This document shows positions 1 to 4,749 of a DNA stretch of 5,265 nucleotides, in pieces. The stretch comes from Anaerolineae bacterium (GTDB taxonomy: Bacteria; Chloroflexota; Anaerolineae; 4572-78; NAK82): assembly GCA_025062175.1 (NCBI GenBank), contig JANXAX010000031.1:8751-14015 (forward strand). Reading direction: 5' to 3'. Both the position numbers and the translations under genes were made by a program. Under the pieces are notes generated by a model. It had not been told where the DNA came from and made no database searches. It saw nothing but the letters and a program-made list of their open reading frames with translations. The stretch's first letter is position 1; each line of letters starts with the position of its first letter.

Positions 1-146
1 GGTGTGGCCGCTTCAGTGGGCTTGGGCGTTGCCGTAGGAGCCTCCGTTGGTTTAGGTGCCTCGGTCGGCGTTGATGTCGCCGGCGCGCATTGGGCCATCA
101 ACATGGAGAACACCAACAAAGCAGCGATGAAAAAGTGCCCGCGCAT
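1..146 (-). CDS. Secreted lipoprotein, N-terminal fragment (possible ABC-transporter solute-binding protein)
   Basis: The reading frame starts at ATG 146-144 on the minus strand and stays open to the window edge (48 complete codons). Residues 1-20 form a lipoprotein signal peptide: Arg2, a hydrophobic core around residues 5-18 (FFIAALLVFSMLM), then AQC with Cys20 as the probable lipidated residue. Gln at the position before Cys is unusual for a lipobox. Residues 21-48 are a Thr/Pro/Glu/Ala/Lys tail with TEAPKP, TEAPTATPKP and TEAATP units, a flexible tether typical of surface lipoproteins. The units are encoded with different synonymous codons, which argues for selection at the protein level. 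AGGAGGAG lies 4 nt upstream of the start, and a consensus-like promoter lies further up. Many Chloroflexota ABC-transporter binding proteins begin this way, but the functional domain is outside the window, so the substrate is unknown. The gene is divergent from the glnE-like gene. Confidence 0.8.
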   Translation of the reverse strand, partial: MRGHFFIAALLVFSMLMAQCAPATSTPTEAPKPTEAPTATPKPTEAAT

Positions 147-332
147 ACTTCTCCTCCTGTATCAGGTGAAATGGGTACATCGCACATAGGGCATAAAGGG
201 GGCAGACAGCAAAGATTGAATCGTCGGACCTCACCTCCTTTCCGTGAGCGTGGGCACGGCGAACCCAGCTGGACTGCGCTTAGCGGTCATTCAACAAGAC
301 GCGCCCGACCTCTTTGAGGATCGACACAGCAC
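147..332 (-). promoter_or_regulatory. Long 5' leader of the lipoprotein gene
   Basis: About 185 nt separate the predicted transcription start (near 332) from the lipoprotein ATG. The leader contains a 4-bp hairpin with a 3-nt loop at 309-319 and a 5-bp CCGTG/CACGG hairpin at 242-259. A second perfect Shine-Dalgarno sequence, AAGGAGGTGA, lies at 240-231 with no plausible start codon at the right distance. The AGGTGA of that decoy (236-231) can pair with TCACCT at 169-164, just upstream of the real ribosome-binding site. I could not match it to a known riboswitch class. A regulatory role is inferred only from leader length and pairing potential. Confidence 0.35.
151..158 (-). promoter_or_regulatory. 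Ribosome-binding site of the lipoprotein gene
   Basis: The minus strand reads AGGAGGAG, followed by 4 nt and then the ATG at 146. The AGGAGG core has a 6-nt spacer. This near-perfect Shine-Dalgarno sequence fixes the start codon and excludes the longer minus-strand frame that begins at 234, which is in a different phase. Confidence 0.85.
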
Positions 333-338
333 CTAACC

Positions 339-367
339 ACTATATCGAAATACCAGTGCTTTGTCAA
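339..367 (-). promoter_or_regulatory. Sigma70-type promoter of the lipoprotein gene
   Basis: On the minus strand TTGACA (367-362) and TATAGT (344-339) are separated by exactly 17 nt. This is a perfect -35 box and a five-of-six -10 box, with transcription expected to start near 332. An imperfect inverted repeat, CACT at 338-341 and AGTG at 355-358, overlaps the -10 region and could be an operator, though it is short. The promoter points at the lipoprotein gene. Confidence 0.75.
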
Positions 368-705
368 TCTGTCGTAAACCTCGACCCTACCTACATCGCA
401 GAGGGCATTCAGGGCCTGCAGCAAGGGATGTCAACTTGCCTTTCCAGTTCAGTACGGCCAGGACAGCCGGTGGAAGAGACACCCACTCCGCAAAGATGCC
501 GACAGAAGGATGAAGATATCTGCCGATTGGGCTGGGAAGCGGAGCTGAAGGTGGTGTCCGCCGGGTCGCGGCGCGAAAAACGCATCCGCGCCATGGCTGA
601 CCTGCGGCTACGAGATAGGACGCTCTGAAGCCACATACTGGCCCTTTCGTCCCATCATTCCCTAACTTGCCTCAAAGATGTGGATAAAGTCACGGCATCA
701 ACGCA
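368..705. other. Spacer between divergent promoters, no convincing gene
   Basis: I found no supported gene in these 338 bases. Frames that stay open here (plus-strand 314-628 and minus-strand 636-409) have no proper ribosome-binding site and no recognisable motif, and the plus-strand one runs antisense through the lipoprotein promoter. The stretch contains GC-rich inverted repeats: GCGGA 539-543 with TCCGC 557-561, GGTGG 550-554 with CCGCC 558-562 (one G-T wobble), and GGCGCG 570-575 with CGCGCC 587-592. The first two are mutually exclusive. None is followed by a T-run on either strand. Confidence 0.5.
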
Positions 706-734
706 TTGACTCATCGCACTGGTTGAATTATTCT
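706..734 (+). promoter_or_regulatory. Sigma70-type promoter of the glnE-like gene
   Basis: TTGACT (706-711) and TATTCT (729-734) are separated by exactly 17 nt. This gives five of six matches at -35 and four of six at -10, with transcription expected near 741. It lies inside the longest open frame (ATG at 678) but upstream of the in-frame ATG at 786, which supports 786 as the true start with a leader of about 45 nt. TTGACTCA recurs in the promoter region at 4532-4539. Confidence 0.55.
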
Positions 735-785
735 ACCTTTGTAAAGAAGGCAACTGACTATACGATCGGGGGATACCGCGCTCTG

Positions 786-3700
786 ATGAGTTCCCGAACG
801 GATGAGGTGCTCCAACAAGTGTTTAGCACGACAGGATTTGCCAACTCCGGAGCGGCGTACCATGCGCTGGAACGCATGCTCCGGATGTGCCAAGACCGTG
901 AATTGGCGTCGCACGCGCTCTTTCATCTGAGCAACGCCCTTCCCCTCTCCGCGGATCCTGACCGAGCGTTGATCAATCTAGAACGTTTCGTTGCAGCAAC
1001 GACTGAACAGCGCGTGCTCTGGGAAGCGTTGGCCGCTTCACCGCGTCCGATGGAAATGCTGACCACTTTGTTCGCAGGCAGCCAGTTCCTCACCGAGATT
1101 CTGCTGCGTCATCCGGAATATTTCTGGCAGCTTATGGAACTTCGCTATCTGGCGCGTCCTAAGAACCGGGAGCAAATGGAGCACGAAATACGCAGTCTCC
1201 TAGACACGCAATCCTCCAGCGAGGCCAAGTGGAGTGTGCTGCGCCGCTATCAGCGACGTGAGCTGCTGCGCATTGGCGCGAGCGACTTGTGTGCCCTCCT
1301 GGATCTGCCTTCCATCACCGGTCAGCTGTCCTGTCTTGCCGATTCCTTGATTCGCATTGGTCTGGAGCTGGCTGCTGAGCAAACAGGTGTCTCGCCGGAC
1401 GGTTTTGCCGTGATCGGTCTGGGCAAGTTGGGTGGAGAAGAGCTCAATTACAGCTCGGACATCGATCTGCTTTTTGTGGCCAGTGGAGACCCTTTCTCCT
1501 ACCGTCAGTTGGGCGCATGCTTGATCGACGTCCTGTCGCGTGTGACCGCAGATGGGTTTCTCTATCGCGTGGATATGCGTCTCCGCCCCTGGGGTCGAGC
1601 AGGGCCGTTGGTTTCTTCGTTGCGCGGATATGAGGAGTATATGCAACACCATGCCCAGGTCTGGGAGAAACAAGCGCTGCTGAAGGCCCGCTTTGTGGCA
1701 GGTGATGAGAAGGTCGGTGCGGCATTTCTGGGCCAGGCTGAGAAAATTTTGCTCGAGCTCGGGAGCTGTGACCCATGCGTCGACATCCATACCATGAAGC
1801 AGCGCATCGAAGCATTCCTACGCTCCCAAAATCGCGAATGGGGTGAGGTGAAGCTGGGGGTTGGTTCGATCCGCGATGTTGAGTTTGTGACTCAATACCT
1901 CCAGCTGATCCACGGCCCGAGGCATCCGCATCTCTATTGTGCCAATACTTTAGAGGCATTGCATCGTCTCGCGCTCGCAGAGCTGCTCTCCGCTGAAGAC
2001 TACTGCACGCTCGGAGAGGGATATACCTTTTTGCGCACAGTCGAACACTATCTCCAGATCTTGGAGTACCATCAGACCTCTACATTGCCTCGCGATATGA
2101 AGGCACTGCACCAGCTTGCCAGACGAATGGGCTTTACCGGAGAACATGCGAATGGGCAGCTGTTGCTCCGTTATGAGCAACATAGCACCGCCATCCGACG
2201 TGTTTACCAGCGTTTTTTGGAAGGAGCACATATGACCACATCTCAATCACCCTGTATGCTCGGGTCGACAGACGACGTAGCCCGTCATGTGGCGCGCATG
2301 GACGCTTCGTATACCAGCATTTTCAGTCCAGCGGAAATCGCATGCCACGCCGCTCTGGCGGAGCTGCTGAGTGATGACAACTTGGTTGAGATTGATGCCC
2401 AGCCTCTCGATCAGGGACGCTGGCGTGTCACGATCGTGGCATATGATTACCCCGGTGAGCTATCGCTTATCTGTGGTCTCCTCTTCGTCTATGGGTTCAG
2501 CATTGTAGATGGCTATGTTTTCACCTACGAATCGCTCTCAGATGAGCGCCTGACAGAGGAAAAAAACCCCTCTAAACAACGGTTAGGGGGCTCTAAGAAA
2601 ATAGTGGACGTATTCACTGTAGAACCGGTCCGCGGTGGCAGCGAGCCCGAGCTGTGGCGGCACTACCGGGATGACCTGGCTGCTTTATTGCGCATGATGC
2701 AGGCAGGTGAACGTCGTAAAGCGCGGGGTGAGCTGGCGAAGCGTGTCGCAGCGGTGATGCGCGACGCAGACACAACGGTTCCAACGTTATATCCGGTGGA
2801 CATTGAAATTGACAACGAAAGCTCGTCGCGCTATACCGTCCTCACTATCGAGACACCTGATACACCGGGATTCCTCTACGAGTTTTCGAATGCATTGGCA
2901 CTCAACCGCATTTACATCGCCCGGGTAGTCGTCTCTTCGGTCGGCAATCGTGTGCGCGATATACTATACGTGACCGATGAGCATGGGCAGAAAATCACCT
3001 TGCCCGAGAGACAGCGTGAGCTGCGCGCGGCCACTGTGCTGATCAAACACTTCACTCACCTGCTGCCGCGGTCGCCCGACCCGGAGACGGCTCTGCTGCA
3101 CTTTCGGGAGTTCCTCGCCCAACTATTTATGCGCCCCGATTGGCCGGACGAGCTGGCTTCGCTGGAACGCCATGATGTTCTGGACGCGCTAGCGCGGCTG
3201 TTAGGAGTGAGCGAGTTCTTGTGGGACGATTTCCTGCGGATGCAGCACGCCAATTTGTTCCCGGTGGTGCGCGACGTGGATGCTCTAGCGACAGCGCGTT
3301 CGCGCGAACAACTGCGCGCAATGCTTCACCGTGAACTCGAAGCTGCCCCAGATTATGCCGCGCGTCGCGAGGCGCTCAACGCTTTCAAAGATCGTGAAAT
3401 GTTTCGCGTCGATATGCGCCATATCTTGGGACATATCACCGAGTTTGGGCAGTTCTCCTCGGAACTGAGCGATTTGGCCGAAGTGGTGGTCGAAGCGGGT
3501 GTCCAACTGTGCGAGAATGAGCTCCGTGCCCGTTATGGGGTGCCACTCTGCGTAAATGGGCAGCCGGCCCAGCTGTGTGTCTGTGCTTTGGGCAAGCTGG
3601 GAGGGCGAGAACTAGGCTTTGCCTCGGATATCGAGCTGATGTTCATCTTCAAGGGCAGCGGTCAGACATCCGGGCCGCAATCCATCAGCACGGCGGAATA

Positions 3701-4418
3701 CTACGAACGATTGGTGCAGCTCTTTATCACTACGATTCGAGCGCGTCGCGAGGGCACATTCCACATCGACCTGCAGCTGCGGCCATACGGCAAACATGGA
3801 AGTATGGCGGTCCCTCTGGAAGCGTTTCGACGCTATTTTGCACCCGATGGAGAAGCATGGGCCTATGAACGGCAGGCATTGGTGAAGTTGCGTCCGCTTT
3901 TCGGTGATGCGGCCCTGGCCCAAGAGATCCTGGCGTTGCGCGATGCCTATGTCTACCACGGTGGACCGTTCGACGTGATGGCCATGCGCGCGATGCGCGA
4001 ACGGCAAATACGCCATCTGGTGGCAGGGGGCACGCTGAACGCAAAATTCAGCCCAGGCGGATTAGTCGACTTGGAATATCTGGTGCAAGCGTTGCAAATC
4101 AACCATGGCGCCCATAATCCCGCCTTGCGTGAAACCAACACCGGTCGTGCCCTCAACGCACTAGCTGAGGCAGGCATCCTTTCCATGGAACAATATATGT
4201 GTCTGCGCGAGGCGCTGATCTTTCTGCGACGGCTCATCAACGCGTTGCGCGTGGTGCGTGGCAACGCCCGTGACCTCACCGTACCACCAGCCGATAGCGA
4301 AGAGTTTGCCTTCCTAGCACGGCGCTTAGGTTATGGAAATGACTTGGCACGGCTACATCGGGATTTATTACACCACACCACCAACGTCCAGGCTCTGATG
4401 CGCCAGATATTGGGCTAG
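786..4418 (+). CDS. glnE: Bifunctional glutamine synthetase adenylyltransferase/adenylyl-removing enzyme (GlnE) with inserted GlnD-type tandem ACT module
   Basis: GlnE attaches AMP to glutamine synthetase to switch it down and removes it again, in the cytoplasm. The protein is 1210 residues from M1 at 786; E. coli GlnE is 946. The first nucleotidyltransferase half has GLGKLGG (211-217), SSDIDLLF with D225 and D227, VDMRLRP with D263, and the helical signature KLGVGSIRDVEF (about 356-367). In E. coli this half removes AMP. A module at about 489-764 carries two ACT domains (about 546-616 with DYPG at 554-557; about 682-759 with DTPG at 692-695), laid out like the GlnD C-terminus. The second half has ALGKLGGREL (near 936), SDIEL with D948 and E950, DLQLRPYG with D995, and GGLVDLEY (1091-1098). 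It corresponds to the adenylylating half, with Glu where Asp is usual. I chose 786 because a promoter lies at 706-734, 678 has no ribosome-binding site, and GGGGGA lies 12 nt before 786. The start at 678 would add 36 residues and cannot be excluded. Confidence 0.93.
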   Translation: MSSRTDEVLQQVFSTTGFANSGAAYHALERMLRMCQDRELASHALFHLSNALPLSADPDRALINLERFVAATTEQRVLWEALAASPRPMEMLTTLFAGSQFLTEILLRHPEYFWQLMELRYLARPKNREQMEHEIRSLLDTQSSSEAKWSVLRRYQRRELLRIGASDLCALLDLPSITGQLSCLADSLIRIGLELAAEQTGVSPDGFAVIGLGKLGGEELNYSSDIDLLFVASGDPFSYRQLGACLIDVLSRVTADGFLYRVDMRLRPWGRAGPLVSSLRGYEEYMQHHAQVWEKQALLKARFVAGDEKVGAAFLGQAEKILLELGSCDPCVDIHTMKQRIEAFLRSQNREWGEVKLGVGSIRDVEFVTQYLQLIHGPRHPHLYCANTLEALHRLALAELLSAEDYCTLGEGYTFLRTVEHYLQILEYHQTSTLPRDMKALHQLARRMGFTGEHANGQLLLRYEQHSTAIRRVYQRFLEGAHMTTSQSPCMLGSTDDVARHVARMDASYTSIFSPAEIACHAALAELLSDDNLVEIDAQPLDQGRWRVTIVAYDYPGELSLICGLLFVYGFSIVDGYVFTYESLSDERLTEEKNPSKQRLGGSKKIVDVFTVEPVRGGSEPELWRHYRDDLAALLRMMQAGERRKARGELAKRVAAVMRDADTTVPTLYPVDIEIDNESSSRYTVLTIETPDTPGFLYEFSNALALNRIYIARVVVSSVGNRVRDILYVTDEHGQKITLPERQRELRAATVLIKHFTHLLPRSPDPETALLHFREFLAQLFMRPDWPDELASLERHDVLDALARLLGVSEFLWDDFLRMQHANLFPVVRDVDALATARSREQLRAMLHRELEAAPDYAARREALNAFKDREMFRVDMRHILGHITEFGQFSSELSDLAEVVVEAGVQLCENELRARYGVPLCVNGQPAQLCVCALGKLGGRELGFASDIELMFIFKGSGQTSGPQSISTAEYYERLVQLFITTIRARREGTFHIDLQLRPYGKHGSMAVPLEAFRRYFAPDGEAWAYERQALVKLRPLFGDAALAQEILALRDAYVYHGGPFDVMAMRAMRERQIRHLVAGGTLNAKFSPGGLVDLEYLVQALQINHGAHNPALRETNTGRALNALAEAGILSMEQYMCLREALIFLRRLINALRVVRGNARDLTVPPADSEEFAFLARRLGYGNDLARLHRDLLHHTTNVQALMRQILG
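2221..2234 (+). promoter_or_regulatory. Internal ribosome-binding site and in-frame ATG at the domain boundary of glnE
   Basis: AAGGAG (2221-2226) is followed after 5 nt by ATG (2232-2234) in the glnE frame. This is a better start signal than either candidate start of the gene itself. Initiation here would give a product of 728 residues made of the ACT module plus the C-terminal adenylylating half, without the N-terminal half. The position is right at the junction between the first catalytic half and the inserted module. It may be a working internal start, a relic of two formerly separate genes, or coincidence. Confidence 0.45.
2250..3077 (+). other. GlnD-like tandem ACT module inserted inside glnE
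   Basis: This segment encodes what a standard GlnE lacks between its two catalytic halves, and it accounts for the roughly 260 extra residues. In order it holds a helical lead-in (the FSPAEIACHAALAEL stretch), ACT1 (about 2415-2633; DYPGEL then FSIVDGYVFT), a charged helix of about 65 residues, and ACT2 (about 2826-3062; DTPGFL then IYIARVVVSS and DILYVTD). The order ACT, basic helical linker, ACT, with a DxPG turn in each, is that of GlnD, where the region binds glutamine. Direct glutamine binding here is inferred. ACT1 carries a hydrophilic loop around EEKNPSKQRLGGSKK that is longer than usual. Confidence 0.8.
2560..2590 (+). repeat. A7 run followed by hairpin inside the ACT1 coding region
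   Basis: Seven A residues (2560-2566) are followed directly by an 8-bp stem with one bulged T: CCCC 2567-2570 and CTAA 2572-2575 pair with TTAG 2583-2586 and GGGG 2587-2590, around a 7-nt loop. In frame, 2561-2567 reads A AAA AAC, a slippery heptamer of the X XXY YYZ type. A shift to -1 meets TAA at 2573 and a shift to +1 meets TAG at 2584. Read on the minus strand, the same element is a GC stem followed by a T7 run, the shape of an intrinsic terminator for antisense transcripts. AGAGG at 2555-2559 can also pair with CCTCT at 2569-2573. Confidence 0.4.
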
Positions 4419-4499
4419 GCGCTGCGTGGTCATATCGGGTGTGAGTACAACACGGTGGCCAGACATTCACAAGACCTTGGACTTCTTGCAACGCATCGG

Positions 4500-4520
4500 C
4501 CATGTGTCATGTGGTTTTTT
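4500..4520 (+). terminator. Weak candidate intrinsic terminator after glnE
   Basis: A short hairpin (4500-4514, six pairs with two G-T wobbles and a 3-nt loop; or CATG/CATG in the alternative register) is followed immediately by T6 (4515-4520). It lies about 80 nt after the glnE stop codon and just before the next promoter. The stem is weak, so termination may be inefficient and some readthrough into the next gene is possible. Confidence 0.4.
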
Positions 4521-4526
4521 ATAGAT

Positions 4527-4555
4527 TTGACTTGACTCACGCTTCTCAATATATT
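4527..4555 (+). promoter_or_regulatory. Sigma70-type promoter of the glutamate-synthase-like gene
   Basis: TTGACT (4527-4532) and TATATT (4550-4555) are separated by exactly 17 nt, each box matching consensus at five of six positions. Transcription should start near 4562. A second TTGACT overlaps at 4532-4537 but is only 12 nt from the -10 box, so it is not a usable -35 element and might instead be part of an operator. TTGACTCA (4532-4539) is shared with the glnE promoter (706-713). Confidence 0.7.
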
Positions 4556-4567
4556 AGCGCCCATAAT

Positions 4568-4705
4568 CAGTGCGCGGTAGGCATTGGCGCGTACCCCAGG
4601 CACACGGCGGGTTTTTCTCCGCAAGGATCTCCTCAAGGGTGAGTAGTTACATAGGTATTTCGAGATCCGCGTTTGCGTATTTGCTCTGGAAGAAAGACAG
4701 TGCGC
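4568..4705 (+). repeat. Direct repeat CAGTGCGC, two copies
   Basis: CAGTGCGC occurs at 4568-4575 and at 4698-4705. The first copy can fold with GCGC at 4587-4590. The second sits in the loop of the CTCTGG/CCAGAG hairpin and could compete for the same partner. It may be an RNA pairing element or chance. Confidence 0.3.
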
Positions 4706-4714
4706 AGACCAGAG
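4684..4714 (+). repeat. Inverted repeat CTCTGG/CCAGAG upstream of the ribosome-binding site
   Basis: CTCTGG (4684-4689) pairs perfectly with CCAGAG (4709-4714) around a 19-nt loop. The left arm CTCTG (4684-4688) can alternatively pair with CAGAG (4732-4736), which runs into the ribosome-binding site. The T5 run at 4722-4726 starts 7 nt beyond the stem, too far for a good terminator. Confidence 0.4.
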
Positions 4715-4734
4715 GCAGGGATTTTTAGCAGCAG

Positions 4735-4739
4735 AGGAG
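4735..4739 (+). promoter_or_regulatory. Ribosome-binding site of the glutamate-synthase-like gene
   Basis: AGGAG at 4735-4739, within GAGGAGA, lies 10 nt before the ATG at 4750. It supports that start codon and is also the target of the complementary TCTCCTC at 4628-4634. Confidence 0.7.
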
Positions 4740-4749
4740 AGAACCCACG

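Larger units (their letters stand above)
4562..4749 (+). promoter_or_regulatory. Structured 5' leader with a possible ribosome-binding-site switch
   Basis: The leader is about 188 nt. GGATCTC (4625-4631) pairs perfectly with GAGATCC (4662-4668), and CGCAA (4620-4624) with TTGCG (4673-4677) extends the stem across a one-sided 4-nt bulge. Inside it CTCA 4632-4635 can pair with TGAG 4640-4643. TCTCCTC (4628-4634), which overlaps the left arm, is perfectly complementary to GAGGAGA (4734-4740), the ribosome-binding site. The two pairings exclude each other, as in a translational riboswitch or protein-controlled switch. A GC hairpin followed by T5 (4593-4616) could act as an early attenuator. I do not recognise a known riboswitch class, including the glutamine aptamers. 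Confidence 0.4.

Noticed and set aside
4..189. Plus-strand frame rich in Val/Gly/Ser/Ala
   Set aside because: It is the antisense of the lipoprotein's Thr/Pro/Glu tail, has no ribosome-binding site, and the minus-strand frame has a signal peptide, strong ribosome-binding site and promoter.
52..234. 60-residue minus-strand frame starting at GTG 234
   Set aside because: Its start lies within the Shine-Dalgarno-like sequence itself and it is out of phase with the well-supported lipoprotein gene.
548..562. T-box-like antiterminator core (AAGGTGGTGTCCGCC)
   Set aside because: It lacks the conserved TGGNACC core and no specifier loop, terminator or aminoacyl-tRNA-related gene is present. The predicted glnE promoter lies downstream of it.
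314..628. 104-residue plus-strand frame
   Set aside because: It crosses the lipoprotein promoter in antisense, has no ribosome-binding site at its start and shows no recognisable motif.
1200..1959. Long minus-strand frames (196 and 171 residues) inside glnE
   Set aside because: They are shadows of the strongly supported plus-strand GlnE coding region, with no start signals or motifs of their own.
2561..2590. Firm call of programmed -1 frameshifting
   Set aside because: The stem starts at the last base of the heptamer, whereas working sites usually need a spacer of about 5-9 nt. Kept only as a lower-interest finding.
3575..4279. Several plus- and minus-strand frames of about 100-134 residues in the 3' part of glnE
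   Set aside because: They overlap the KLGG and LRPYG motifs of the AT-C domain in other phases and have no independent support.
4430..4636. 68-residue basic minus-strand frame, considered as a transposase remnant
   Set aside because: No transposase motif or inverted ends can be shown, and it runs against the promoter and leader of the downstream gene.
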